A DNA stretch of 64,000 nt, from positions 62,001-126,000 of the forward strand of contig NZ_VRMJ01000028.1 of assembly GCF_009832745.1 (NCBI RefSeq), in the 5' to 3' direction. The notes beneath the pieces are model-generated. The model had not been told where the DNA came from. It ran no database searches and worked only from the letters and a program-made list of their open reading frames with translations. This stretch comes from Polaribacter septentrionalilitoris (lineage in GTDB: Bacteria; Bacteroidota; Bacteroidia; Flavobacteriales; Flavobacteriaceae). The position numbers and the translations under genes were made by a program. Below, piece by piece: positions 16,015 to 24,938 of the stretch (position 1 is the stretch's first letter; each line of letters opens with the position of its first letter).

Positions 16015-17229
16015 ATGAGTGTTTTAGAAATGAAAGTTCCTTCTCCAGGAGAATCAATTACAGAAGTAGAAATTGCAACTTGGTTAGTTGAAGACGGAGA
16101 TTATGTTGAAAAAGATCAACCCATTGCAGAAGTAGATTCTGATAAAGCAACTTTAGAATTGCCTGCTGAAGAAAGTGGAATTATCACTTTAAAAGCAGAA
16201 GAAGGTGATGCTGTAGAAGTTGGTGCTGTAGTTTGTTTGATTGATATGGATGCTGCAAAACCAGAAGGTGATGCTGCTCCTGCCAAAGAAGAAGCTCCAA
16301 AAGAAGAAAAGAAAACTGATGCTGCTCCTGCTCAAAAAGCAGATACCTATGCAACAGGAACTGCTTCTCCTGCCGCTAAAAAAGTATTGGCAGAAAAAGG
16401 AATTGACGCATCAACAGTAAAAGGAACTGGAAAAGATGGTAGAATTACCAAAGAAGATGCTGTAAAAGCAGTACCTTCTATGGGAACGCAACCTGCAAAC
16501 GGAACTCGTGGAACAGAGCGTAAGAAAATGTCGATGTTACGTAGAAAAGTAGCAGAGCGTTTGGTTTCTGTAAAAAATGAAACTGCAATGTTAACTACGT
16601 TTAACGAAGTAAACATGCAACCAATTTTCGATTTACGTAAACAATATAAAGAAGACTTTAAAGCAAAACATGGTGTTGGTTTAGGCTTTATGTCTTTCTT
16701 CACATTAGCGGTTGTTAGAGCTTTAAAAATGTATCCAGATGTAAACTCTATGATCGATGGAGATTTCCAAATAAAACACGATTTTCAAGATATTTCTATT
16801 GCAGTATCCGGTCCTAAAGGATTAATGGTACCTGTAATTAGAAATGCAGAAAACTTAAGTTTTAGAGGAGTTGAATCTGAAGTAAAACGTTTGGCTTTAC
16901 GTGCAAGAGATGGCCAAATTACAGTTGATGAAATGACTGGTGGAACCTTCACCATTACCAATGGTGGTGTATTTGGTTCTATGTTATCTACGCCAATTAT
17001 CAACCCTCCTCAAAGTGGAATTTTAGGAATGCACAATATCGTAAACAGACCAATGGCTGTAAATGGAGAAGTTGTAATTCAACCTATAATGTATGTAGCA
17101 TTGTCTTACGATCATAGAATTATTGATGGTAGAGAATCTGTTGGTTTCTTAGTGGCTGTTAAAGAAGCACTAGAAAATCCTGTGGAGTTATTAATGGATA
17201 ACAACCCAACAAAAGCATTAGAAATGTAG
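16015..17229 (+). CDS. sucB: Dihydrolipoyllysine succinyltransferase (2-oxoglutarate dehydrogenase E2)
   Basis: A 404-residue E2 subunit. A lipoyl domain covers residues 1-80 with the lipoylated lysine K44 in [10 protein letters not shown]. An Ala/Pro/Glu/Lys-rich flexible linker follows (about 85-115), then the E3/E1-binding domain ([14 protein letters not shown], 120-155), then the catalytic acyltransferase core from about 175. The active-site motif DHRIIDGRE is near the C-terminus. It passes the succinyl group to CoA. There is a single lipoyl domain, as is normal for SucB. A terminator follows. Confidence 0.97.
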   Translation: MSVLEMKVPSPGESITEVEIATWLVEDGDYVEKDQPIAEVDSDKATLELPAEESGIITLKAEEGDAVEVGAVVCLIDMDAAKPEGDAAPAKEEAPKEEKKTDAAPAQKADTYATGTASPAAKKVLAEKGIDASTVKGTGKDGRITKEDAVKAVPSMGTQPANGTRGTERKKMSMLRRKVAERLVSVKNETAMLTTFNEVNMQPIFDLRKQYKEDFKAKHGVGLGFMSFFTLAVVRALKMYPDVNSMIDGDFQIKHDFQDISIAVSGPKGLMVPVIRNAENLSFRGVESEVKRLALRARDGQITVDEMTGGTFTITNGGVFGSMLSTPIINPPQSGILGMHNIVNRPMAVNGEVVIQPIMYVALSYDHRIIDGRESVGFLVAVKEALENPVELLMDNNPTKALEM

Positions 17230-17312
17230 CCCAGAATCTGGGTTTATAAGTATGTCAAGCAGAACTTTCGAAGTCTTGAACTGAAGCTTGTCTAAGTTTA
17301 TCATAAAATATT

Positions 17313-17344
17313 AAAATCCTGAGCTTTTGCTTGGGATTTTTTTT
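17313..17344 (+). terminator. Terminator after sucB
   Basis: AAAATCC..AGC pairs with GCT..GGATTTT around a TTTT loop and runs into eight T residues, 84 bp after the sucB stop. Confidence 0.75.
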
Positions 17345-17512
17345 GAAGCTATTTCTTACTTTCTACTATATCTTTTTCCTTTTTAAATAAAAACGTCACT
17401 ATTAACTTACCAAGCAACCTTATCTTTAAAGAACAGATTACCTCATTAGTTTCTTATTGGTAATGAGGCTATTAAAAAAAAGGTCTCACTTCAATCGGAG
17501 CTAAACTTGTTG
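17345..17512. repeat. Dispersed intergenic repeat, copy 1
   Basis: The element starts GAAGCTATTTC and ends CTTCAATCGGAGCTAAACTTGTTG. The same start and end (GAAGCTATTTC ... CTTCAATCAGGGCTAAACTTGTTTG) bound a second copy at 63425-63563. The interiors differ; this copy contains a hairpin (CCTCATTA/TAATGAGG, about 17442-17469). I recall similar sequences scattered in flavobacterial intergenic DNA. No open reading frame is present, so it is not an insertion sequence by itself. Confidence 0.6.
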
Positions 17513-17554
17513 TTTTATATAATTTTGTAAATTGCTACTTTAAAAATTTATAAA

Positions 17555-17923
17555 GTGAAGGTTACAACTAAAAAAAACGAACAAGTTGCAAATATGATTT
17601 TTGCATCTGTCTATCCTCATTACTGGAATAGATTAGAAAAAAATGGTAGAACAAAAGAAGAGTTCCACAAAGTAATAGAATGGTTTACAGGATATAATGA
17701 ACAAAAACTACAAGAATTAATTGATGATAAAGTTACGTTTAGAATGTTTTTTGAGAATGCAAAAATTCACCAAAACGCACACATGATTAAAGGAGTTGTT
17801 TGTGGCTATCGAATTGAAGAAATAGAAGATGAGTTTGAAACATATAAACAATGTAGACAAATGGAAAAGCTCATTGATGAATTGGCTAAAGGCAGAAAAA
17901 TGGAAAAGATTTTACGTGCTTAA
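17555..17923 (+). CDS. DUF2200 family protein
   Basis: A 122-residue cytoplasmic protein recognised as DUF2200 by its conserved body: MIFASVYPHYWNRLEKNGRTKEE, then EWFTGY, and a YRIEEIEDE segment near 85. The start is GTG at 17555, since no ATG lies upstream in frame. The C-terminus is charged and helical (LIDELAKGRKMEKIL). The function of DUF2200 is unknown. It stands alone between a dispersed repeat and gene remnants. Confidence 0.85.
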   Translation: MKVTTKKNEQVANMIFASVYPHYWNRLEKNGRTKEEFHKVIEWFTGYNEQKLQELIDDKVTFRMFFENAKIHQNAHMIKGVVCGYRIEEIEDEFETYKQCRQMEKLIDELAKGRKMEKILRA

Positions 17924-18037
17924 TCATTTATTTACAATCATTTAAAACTGATTTTGTTAGTTTGATTTATATCACCATATAAAACAAGAGTTTGTATTTA
18001 TTACTTTTTGCAATTAAAAAAATAATTTCGTTAGCGT

Positions 18038-18062
18038 CGAATATAAGTCATTAAAACGACGT
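18038..18062 (+). repeat. Short direct repeat, left copy
   Basis: CGAATATAAGTCATTAAAAC followed by GACGT matches the sequence at 18745-18769 with four differences in 25 bases. The pair encloses the frameshifted gene remnant. Confidence 0.5.
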
Positions 18063-18120
18063 CTTATTTGTCTTTAGCTATACACCCATTAAACCCAAAT
18101 AAAAACAGTATTAAACATCA

Positions 18121-18377
18121 ATTGTAATTTCTTTAATTGCTATAACCGCTTACTTCATCAACTTTTATGGAATGCCAGTATAACTGTTAAAAACATTTCT
18201 AATGCAAATATTCAAACAGCCAATGTAACACTTCAAAATACAGGTTTAGACTTTGGTCCAATTAAAGCTAAGAAACAAAACACCATTCATTATTCTTTAG
18301 AGCAAACTGAGGGTGTTTATAAATATCATTTTGTCTTAAAAAATAGTGTTATAAGAAAACTAGAAAAAACTTATTAA
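18121..18377 (+). pseudogene. Frameshifted remnant of a small membrane-anchored protein
   Basis: Frame 18121-18183 reads a hydrophobic segment (IVISLIAITAYFINFYGMPV) and hits TAA. A second frame, offset by one, runs on from 18180 to a TAA at 18375-18377 and reads ITVKNISNANIQTANVTL and then a soluble beta-rich part ending IRKLEKTY. Joined, these make a plausible protein of about 85 residues: one N-terminal membrane segment and an extracytoplasmic domain. No good start codon remains (TAA shortly upstream). I interpret it as a decayed gene; the family is not recognised. Confidence 0.5.
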
Positions 18378-18804
18378 TTTTTTACTATAGTACTTCTAAA
18401 GATATTTATATAGGTATGACATATATTATACAGAATTTGCAATTATAAATGTTTGTTTTATTCACTTATTAAAAATTGTGTATAAATAATAAATTACAGA
18501 GTTTTGGTTTTCTCTGATACTTATTCTCGAGTTTTCATTTACACCCTTTCCATTTTGTATTATTACTGATATTAATTCAGCTTAACTATATTTTAATAAT
18601 CAAATATTAAAGAAAAAAAGACAGATTATAAGACTAGAGTTCAATGAATAAAACTAAATTATTAGTTAGCTTTGTATTACGTTATGAAATAAGGTATTTT
18701 TACCTATTCTATTGTATATTTTCAACTAAAAATCTGACTTAAGACGAATACAGGTCATTGAAACAACGTTATATGCGCATTAAGTTAGGTATAATTATAA
18801 AAAT
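18378..18804. other. A/T-rich intergenic stretch
   Basis: About 430 bases without a gene that I can support. It contains the right copy of the short direct repeat (18745-18769), followed by ATATGCGCATTAAGTTAG just before the next start codon. No TPP or other known riboswitch pattern is seen, although a PnuC-type transporter lies downstream. Confidence 0.5.
18745..18769 (+). repeat. Short direct repeat, right copy
   Basis: CGAATACAGGTCATTGAAAC followed by AACGT, similar to 18038-18062 and about 707 bp from it. Confidence 0.5.
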
Positions 18805-19569
18805 GTGAACCCAATAATAACTGAACTATATTTTTCAAAAAAATCAAATTTAAAAATTAGAACTGCTCTTTTAAATTTTGTAAAAAAAGACAGCAAATAC
18901 AAGAAACAGTTCTTACAGTCAAGGTATAATACAGCTTTTGATGGATATTCATATATAGGTCAGAAAGACAGCTTAAATCAATATGAAAATGATATGCTCC
19001 ATTCATTTGTAATATCAGAATTTCAGAATATTGAAGATTTCCCTAAAGAATTTCATAGTTTCCTTAAAGATGATTGGGAAAAACTGATTTCTACTGTAAA
19101 AAATGCTGAATTGACTAAAATTAAAGAACTTAACATTCCTGAATTAACTCAACTTTACAAAGATAATATCATAGGATATATGATGTCTTGCAACTATTAC
19201 CCTAAACCTATCAATTGTAAATCGAATGCTAAAAATAATACTCGCTTATCAGCACATAAAGATGTTTCTCTTTTTACCACTTTTCCATATGGTGTTGATA
19301 ATGGACTCTCAGTTTTAGACATTAATAATAATTATGTAGAAATAGACAAAAAAGAGAAAACCTTTTTATTTTCTGGTTATTTCTTAGAATTTATGACTCA
19401 CAAAAAAATACCTGCACTTAACCATCAAGTAAATTTACCAAAAGATTTAGAATCTGAACGTTTTTCATTTGCTGTTTTTTCTATTCCAAAACCAAATACT
19501 ACTTTTTCAGGTAATGGAATGGCAATAAATAGCACTGATTATTATAAAAAATATCTATCTCTTTTTTAA
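18805..19569 (+). CDS. 2-oxoglutarate/Fe(II)-dependent oxygenase-like protein
   Basis: A 254-residue protein starting at GTG 18805 (the overlapping ATG reads straight into a stop). The C-terminal half has the pattern of isopenicillin-N-synthase-like oxygenases: RLSAHKDVSLFTTFPYG supplies the HxD metal ligands near residue 148, a DNGLSVLD strand follows, the second histidine is in ALNHQV near 205, and RFSFAVFSIP carries the arginine that binds 2-oxoglutarate. Such enzymes hydroxylate or otherwise oxidise small molecules with O2. The substrate is unknown. It ends 16 bp before a PnuC-type transporter, so the pair may import and modify a vitamin or nucleoside. The call rests on motifs only. Confidence 0.65.
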   Translation: MNPIITELYFSKKSNLKIRTALLNFVKKDSKYKKQFLQSRYNTAFDGYSYIGQKDSLNQYENDMLHSFVISEFQNIEDFPKEFHSFLKDDWEKLISTVKNAELTKIKELNIPELTQLYKDNIIGYMMSCNYYPKPINCKSNAKNNTRLSAHKDVSLFTTFPYGVDNGLSVLDINNNYVEIDKKEKTFLFSGYFLEFMTHKKIPALNHQVNLPKDLESERFSFAVFSIPKPNTTFSGNGMAINSTDYYKKYLSLF

Positions 19570-19585
19570 AACACTATTTTATTTA

Positions 19586-20170
19586 ATGAATCTTTACTTA
19601 GAAATAATTGCTGTTGTTTTAAATTTAATCTATTTAATTCTATTAATAAAAGAGCGCATTGCTTGTTGGTTTTTTGGTGTTTTAGGATCAATAGTTAGTA
19701 TATATCTCTTTTATTCAATAGGGTTGTATTCTGAATCTATTCTTTACATCTACTATGTATTTATAGGTATATATGGGTATCAACTCTGGAAGAAAAAAAA
19801 TAATCCGAAAGACAATTTAAAAATACAAACAGTAAGTCTAAAAAAACATTTCTTAATTGTAATATCTGGAATTTTACTTGCTCTAATTGCAGGTCAATGT
19901 TTTAAATCATATACTAATGCTGTTAATCCATATCTTGATGCTTTTACTACAACTTTCAGCTTCATTGCAAGTTTTTTAGAAGCAAGGAAAATTCTTAGCT
20001 CTTGGCTTTTTTGGATTTTCATTAATACTGCCACAATTCTACTATACTTTCAGCAAAGTCTAGACTACTATCTATTGCTCACTGTTATTTATATTGCGTT
20101 TTCATTTATAGGATATATTGATTGGAAGAAAAAACATCAAATAAATAAAGCGAATGTTAACTATAATTAA
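19586..20170 (+). CDS. pnuC: PnuC-family vitamin/nucleoside transporter
   Basis: A 194-residue membrane protein with seven to eight hydrophobic segments. Family signs are the WFFGVLGSIVSIYLFY segment, YIYYVFIGIYGYQLWKKK near residue 60, and the C-terminal YLLLTVIYIAFSFIGYIDWKKK. PnuC proteins facilitate entry of nicotinamide riboside; close relatives carry thiamine (PnuT), riboflavin or deoxynucleosides. In Bacteroidota PnuT is common but usually has a TPP riboswitch and thiamine genes, which are not seen here. The partner gene is an oxygenase 16 bp upstream. Substrate unresolved. Confidence 0.88.
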   Translation: MNLYLEIIAVVLNLIYLILLIKERIACWFFGVLGSIVSIYLFYSIGLYSESILYIYYVFIGIYGYQLWKKKNNPKDNLKIQTVSLKKHFLIVISGILLALIAGQCFKSYTNAVNPYLDAFTTTFSFIASFLEARKILSSWLFWIFINTATILLYFQQSLDYYLLLTVIYIAFSFIGYIDWKKKHQINKANVNYN

Positions 20171-20372
20171 TTCAGGTTTGGTGCTGAATTCAAAGTTTTT
20201 TGCTTTTAAAAAAGTCCGCCAAATTCTTTTTATTTAGCTTTAAAATAAAAAAGTTTTTAGATGAATACTTCATCGAAAATTAATAACTAATTGTTGCATC
20301 ACAACATTGAATATAAGCATCATTTTTTTAGTAAATAATTTTTAATTATTTACCTTGCATCAAAAAGCTAAA

Positions 20373-22775
20373 ATGCCAAAAAATCCTGAACTAGAACTTG
20401 CTTTCGACTTTATTAATAAAACAGACAGAAACCTGTTTATTACAGGAAAAGCAGGGACAGGAAAAACTACGTTTTTACACAAAATTAAAAACGAATCTTT
20501 AAAAAGAATGGTTATTGTGGCTCCAACTGGTGTTGCCGCTATTAATGCAAAAGGAGTTACCATTCATTCTTTCTTTCAAATGCCTTTTGGCCCTATTCTA
20601 CCTAACCAGATTGCCAATACCAATCAACAGCGCAAATTCTCTAAAACTAAAATTGATATAATCAAATCTTTAGATTTAGTAATTATAGATGAAATTTCTA
20701 TGGTTCGTGCAGATTTGTTAGATGGTATAGATCAAGTGATGAGGCGTTATAAAAACCGAAACAAAGTATTTGGTGGTGCACAGGTTTTAATGATTGGCGA
20801 TTTGCAGCAACTAGCACCTGTAGTGAGACCCAATGAATGGAGTTTATTGCAACAATATTACAATACCGTTTATTTCTTCAGCTCAAAAGCATATCAAGAA
20901 GCCAATGTAGTTTCTATTGAATTGAAGCATATTTATCGTCAAAAAAATGAAGATTTTATCAAAATTTTAAATGAAATTAGAAACGATAATTTATCCTCAG
21001 CATCTGAAGAAATTTTAAACAAAAGATACAACCCTAGCTTCTCTCCTACTAAAGAAGAAGGTTACATTACCTTAACCACCCATAACAAAAGAGCAAACAC
21101 CATTAACAGTTCTGAACTTAACAAACTCAAAAATAAAAGCTACTTTTTTGATGCAGAAGTTTCTGGTAAATTCAATGAAAACTCTTTTCCTAATGACCAA
21201 AAATTGGAATTAAAAGTGGGTGCACAAGTGATGTTTATCAAAAATGATTCTTCACCAGAAAAAAGATATTTTAACGGTAAAATAGGAATCATTACTGATA
21301 TTTCTAGAGAAAATGTAACCGTTCAATGTGCTAATGAAGTGGATGAAATTGTCACAGAAAGAGAAAACTGGGACAACGTAAATTATTCCATCAACGAAGA
21401 AACTAAAGAAATTAAAGAAGATGTAATTGGTTCTTTTTCTCAAATTCCATTAAGATTGGCTTGGGCAATTACCATTCATAAAAGTCAGGGATTAACCTTT
21501 GAAAAAGCCATTATAGATGCAGAAGCCTCTTTTGCGCACGGACAAACTTATGTGGCTTTAAGTAGATGTACTTCTTTAGAAGGTTTGGTCTTAAAAACGC
21601 CAATTTCTAGTAATGCCATTATTAATGACAGTACTGTAAGTTCATTTAACGAAAGTGTGGAAGAAAATCATCCTGATGAAAAAGAATTATTACAATCAGA
21701 AAAAGAATTTCAACTCAATTTAATTGCTGAATTGTTCGATTATCAACCATTCTTATATCCAATTACACGTTTAATAGATATCTTTTACAAAAATCAAACT
21801 TCTATTAAAGGTGATGTCATCGATCATTTACAAACCATAAAAGATGATGGAGTTGTTGCTTTAATGAAAGTTTCAAACGGATTTAAAAATCAGTTACAAA
21901 AACTTTCTGAAGCCAATATTTTACCTGAAAACAGCTCTCAAATTCAAGAACGTTTTACAAAAGGAGTAGATTATTTTTTAAATCACACCAAAACAAACAT
22001 TCAAAAACCTTTGGATGCCGTCTCATTTTCTACAGATAATAAAGCCGTAAAAAAGGATTTTTCAAAACAGTTTGATAGCTTACAAGAAAAGTTAGAGGAA
22101 AAACTATTTGCGCTACAAAAAATTTCGGATGGCTTTAAAGTAAAAGAGTATTTGCAAGTAAGAGCAGATTCCGTTTTGCAAAAAATAGAACCAAAAAAGA
22201 AGAAAAAATTATCATCTAAAAGAGATCCTTTATTGGCTTTAAAATTACGAGAATTACGAGACGAAATTAGAATTGCAGAGAACATACCAGCATTTCAAAT
22301 CTTTACGCAAGAAACCTTGTACGCAATGTGTGATGCTCTACCAAGGTCTGAAAAAGAGTTATTAAAAGTAAATGGAATGGGGAAAATCCGTGTAAAAAAA
22401 TACGGAGAAGAAATTCTAGAAGTTATTGAAGCTTATTGTCAAGAAAATGGCATTAACAAATTCAATGAACAGAAAAAAGAAGACAAGAAAAACACAAAAC
22501 AAATTACATTTGAGTTGTTCAAGTCTGGCTTATCTCCTAAAGAAATTGCCAAAGAACGTAGCTTAACGTTAAATACTATTCAAAGTCATTTAATGACTTT
22601 TATTACAACTGGTGATGTTGATATTTTAGAACTCATTCCATTAAGAAAATACAAAAAAATCATGAGTCAAATCGAAGAAGTAGAGTTTAAAAACCTTACA
22701 GAACTCAAAGAAAAAGTAGATCAATCTTTTACTTATATGGAATTAAGAATGGTACTGTTATCTATTGAAAATTAA
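20373..22775 (+). CDS. PIF1/RecD-like SF1 helicase with HRDC-like and HTH C-terminal regions
   Basis: An 800-residue protein. Residues 1-430 are an SF1B helicase: Walker A GKAGTGKTT near 25, Walker B LVIIDEISM near 105, a motif VI region VALSRCTSLEGL near 395. A long helical linker follows. An HRDC-like domain (LLKVNGMGKIRVKKYGEEIL, about 665-690) and a C-terminal helix-turn-helix (LSPKEIAKERSLTLNTIQSHL, about 715-740) complete it. It probably unwinds DNA in replication or repair. I chose ATG 20373; an in-frame TTG at 20355 is less likely. It is followed by a strong terminator and stands alone. Confidence 0.88.
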   Translation: MPKNPELELAFDFINKTDRNLFITGKAGTGKTTFLHKIKNESLKRMVIVAPTGVAAINAKGVTIHSFFQMPFGPILPNQIANTNQQRKFSKTKIDIIKSLDLVIIDEISMVRADLLDGIDQVMRRYKNRNKVFGGAQVLMIGDLQQLAPVVRPNEWSLLQQYYNTVYFFSSKAYQEANVVSIELKHIYRQKNEDFIKILNEIRNDNLSSASEEILNKRYNPSFSPTKEEGYITLTTHNKRANTINSSELNKLKNKSYFFDAEVSGKFNENSFPNDQKLELKVGAQVMFIKNDSSPEKRYFNGKIGIITDISRENVTVQCANEVDEIVTERENWDNVNYSINEETKEIKEDVIGSFSQIPLRLAWAITIHKSQGLTFEKAIIDAEASFAHGQTYVALSRCTSLEGLVLKTPISSNAIINDSTVSSFNESVEENHPDEKELLQSEKEFQLNLIAELFDYQPFLYPITRLIDIFYKNQTSIKGDVIDHLQTIKDDGVVALMKVSNGFKNQLQKLSEANILPENSSQIQERFTKGVDYFLNHTKTNIQKPLDAVSFSTDNKAVKKDFSKQFDSLQEKLEEKLFALQKISDGFKVKEYLQVRADSVLQKIEPKKKKKLSSKRDPLLALKLRELRDEIRIAENIPAFQIFTQETLYAMCDALPRSEKELLKVNGMGKIRVKKYGEEILEVIEAYCQENGINKFNEQKKEDKKNTKQITFELFKSGLSPKEIAKERSLTLNTIQSHLMTFITTGDVDILELIPLRKYKKIMSQIEEVEFKNLTELKEKVDQSFTYMELRMVLLSIEN

Positions 22776-22862
22776 TTGAATATAAACGTAAGGTTTATAA
22801 AAACACTCGTCTAATAAAGTGTAATAAGAACTTTCTTATCACATCTTTTTCATAGCAATTTT

Positions 22863-22892
22863 CCCGCTTCTAATTTTAGGAGTGGGTTTTTT
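22863..22892 (+). terminator. Terminator after the helicase gene
   Basis: CCCGCTTCTA pairs with TAGGAGTGGG over ten base pairs (two G-T pairs) with an ATTT loop, followed by six T residues. Confidence 0.8.
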
Positions 22893-22958
22893 ATGAAAAC
22901 AAATCTTCATTAAAAATAATTTTATAACTTTAAAAAATCAACCAAAACATTTTTAAAG

Positions 22959-23330
22959 ATGAAATTAGGAGCCATGTCCATCAGTTTAGCAGTAAAAGAT
23001 ATCCAGAAATCGAAAACGTTTTATGAAACTTTAGGTTTTACTGTTTTTGCAGGTCAAATAGAGAAAAATTATTTAATACTCAAAAACGGAAATGCTTTGG
23101 TAGGTTTATTTCAAGGAATGTTTGAAAATAACATTTTAACTTTTAATCCTGGTTGGGATGAAAGCGCCAACAAGTTGGATGATTTTGATGATGTAAGAGA
23201 CATCCAAAAACACTTAAAAGCAAATCATATAAAACTAGAAAGGGAAGCTGATGCAAGCACTTCTGGTCCAGCAAGTGTTGTCTTTTTCGATCCAGATGGA
23301 AATACTATTTTAATTGATCAGCATGTTTAG
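22959..23330 (+). CDS. VOC family (glyoxalase-like) protein
   Basis: A 123-residue vicinal-oxygen-chelate protein with two beta-alpha-beta-beta-beta units: SISLAVKDIQKSKTFYETLGFTVF at the start and the closing FFDPDGNTILIDQ. Members bind a divalent metal and include glyoxalases, dioxygenases and resistance proteins. The first-position metal histidine of glyoxalase I is Ser here, so the protein may not be a classical lyase. Substrate unknown. It has its own leader and faces the convergent ATPase gene 10 bp away. Confidence 0.85.
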   Translation: MKLGAMSISLAVKDIQKSKTFYETLGFTVFAGQIEKNYLILKNGNALVGLFQGMFENNILTFNPGWDESANKLDDFDDVRDIQKHLKANHIKLEREADASTSGPASVVFFDPDGNTILIDQHV

Positions 23331-23340
23331 GTTGAGAGAT

Positions 23341-24795
23341 TTAATGATTAATTGTCATAGGATTGCTTATTTTTCTATCAATCGCATTTTTACCAACTGT
23401 ATAACAATAAATACTACTTGGTGTAAAATCGTAAGTTAAGCCATCATCTTCTTTAATTTCTTCAATATCTAAAGTTGTAACTAAAGTTCTATCTAATTTA
23501 TTTTTAAGGCAAAATGATTTAAGGTTAGATAATTTTTGTAAACTTTTTACAAATCTATTACTCCACTTAATTTCAACAGCCCATAATGGCTTTTGTTTTT
23601 CGTTAGATAAACTAACAATATCTACTTCGCCGTTTTTCCATCTTGCATAATATGGAGTGAATCCAGTATTATGCCCCCATTGTGAAAAAATGGCTGTTTC
23701 TACCATATTACCTATAAAGTCATCATCTTTTTTTAGAGGTGAAAACAACGCACTTCTTAAAGATGGATTAGTTAAATATATTTTAAAAGAAGTAGCTCTC
23801 TTAAATTTTTTAGAGTTTTGATCTATTTTATTTATAACTCTAATTAAAAAAGCAGCTTCTAAATATTCTATATATTTTTTTATAGTATTTTTATCAACTC
23901 CAGAACTAATTGCAAGTTGTTGATATGTAAATTCGTTACCCGAATTATAGGCTATTGTTGTAAATAAAGAATTTAATTCTTGAACATCTTTAATTCCATA
24001 CAAACTTGGTAAATCTCTTAGCAAAACTTTATCAATAATATCATTTCTTATATACCTTCCTGGATCAGATTGAATTTCAGCAGATAATGACACCTCAGGA
24101 TAACCACCATAATTAATGTAATCAACAAAATGGTTATTTAATAGATCAATTTTATCCGTTTGATAATAATTCCCAATTATTCCTTTCCACTCTTTCTTTT
24201 TTAAGTTAATTAAATGTGAAAGATTTTTTAAATCAATATATTCGTGAAAGGTTAAAGGAGGTAACATAAAATCAGTAAATCGTCCTGCACCAGACTCAAT
24301 GCTTTTAAGTTTTAACGCAGCTGCCGCTGACCCAGAAACAATAAATTTAATTTTATGATAAGAATCTACAAGGGTTTTTAAATGTACTTCCCAATTTTTT
24401 AAATATTGAATTTCATCAAATATTAAGTAAAGTTCTTCTGATGATTGTTGTTCTGTTATCTCTAAAAAGTGAAGCAACATTTCTTCTAAAGAAAGACCAT
24501 TGTATATTGGGTTTTCAATTGATAAATAGCATATTTTCTTAGGGGAAATCTTATGGTTTATCAAATCTTGTACAAGGTGGAAAAGCATTACTGTTTTACC
24601 AACTCTTCTTGGTCCCATTAGAACTACTGCTCTTTTTATATTTTTTTCATAAACAAGAGGTGAAAAAAGCTTAAAATATAACCTTCTTTTCATTTTAGAA
24701 TAATAAGAATCAATTTCTTTTGAAACCCACCAAGGGTTTTCAAACTCGATTTTATTTCTTATTTGTTCTTTTGAAAAAGCTTTTAAAGATTTCAT
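23341..24795 (-). CDS. AAA+ ATPase with DUF4143 C-terminal domain
   Basis: A 484-residue protein of the AAA_14/DUF4143 type. Walker A is GPRRVGKT near residue 61, Walker B LYLIFDEIQYL near 122, and a sensor segment IKFIVSGSAAA near 150. A winged-helix segment (TYQQLAISSGVDKNTIKKYIEYLE) lies near 290. The C-terminus (EVDIVSL ... WAVEIKWS) has the D...ExK arrangement of PD-(D/E)xK nuclease folds. Proteins of this family are abundant in Bacteroidota and archaea; their function is not established, with proposed links to mobile DNA or nucleic-acid processing. It is downstream of recJ with a hairpin between. Confidence 0.88.
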   Translation of the reverse strand: MKSLKAFSKEQIRNKIEFENPWWVSKEIDSYYSKMKRRLYFKLFSPLVYEKNIKRAVVLMGPRRVGKTVMLFHLVQDLINHKISPKKICYLSIENPIYNGLSLEEMLLHFLEITEQQSSEELYLIFDEIQYLKNWEVHLKTLVDSYHKIKFIVSGSAAAALKLKSIESGAGRFTDFMLPPLTFHEYIDLKNLSHLINLKKKEWKGIIGNYYQTDKIDLLNNHFVDYINYGGYPEVSLSAEIQSDPGRYIRNDIIDKVLLRDLPSLYGIKDVQELNSLFTTIAYNSGNEFTYQQLAISSGVDKNTIKKYIEYLEAAFLIRVINKIDQNSKKFKRATSFKIYLTNPSLRSALFSPLKKDDDFIGNMVETAIFSQWGHNTGFTPYYARWKNGEVDIVSLSNEKQKPLWAVEIKWSNRFVKSLQKLSNLKSFCLKNKLDRTLVTTLDIEEIKEDDGLTYDFTPSSIYCYTVGKNAIDRKISNPMTINH

Positions 24796-24878
24796 TATAG
24801 AGTGAATTAATTAATCCTACAATCAAATATAGTCAAATAAGATTAATTGATTCACCTTATTAGGTTTTTAATTGTTTT

Positions 24879-24909
24879 AAACCTATAAACACCTGTTTAT
24901 AAGGTTTTT
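24879..24909. terminator. Hairpin between recJ and the ATPase gene
   Basis: AACCTATAAAC and GTTTATAAGGTT can pair (one mismatch) with A/T tracts outside. It probably ends the leftward recJ transcript. Confidence 0.5.
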
Positions 24910-24938
24910 GTATTTTAAGTTTTAGGTTAAATAAGAAT

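Noticed and set aside
18378..18804. Possible TPP riboswitch before the PnuC-type operon
   Set aside because: Neither CTGAGA nor the ACCTGATCTGG-type motif of the TPP aptamer was found in the upstream region.
18745..18804. Integron attC-like wording (AACGTTATATGCGCATTAAGTTAG)
   Set aside because: No paired R/L boxes with a palindromic stem, no integrase and no repeated cassettes nearby; only a weak resemblance.
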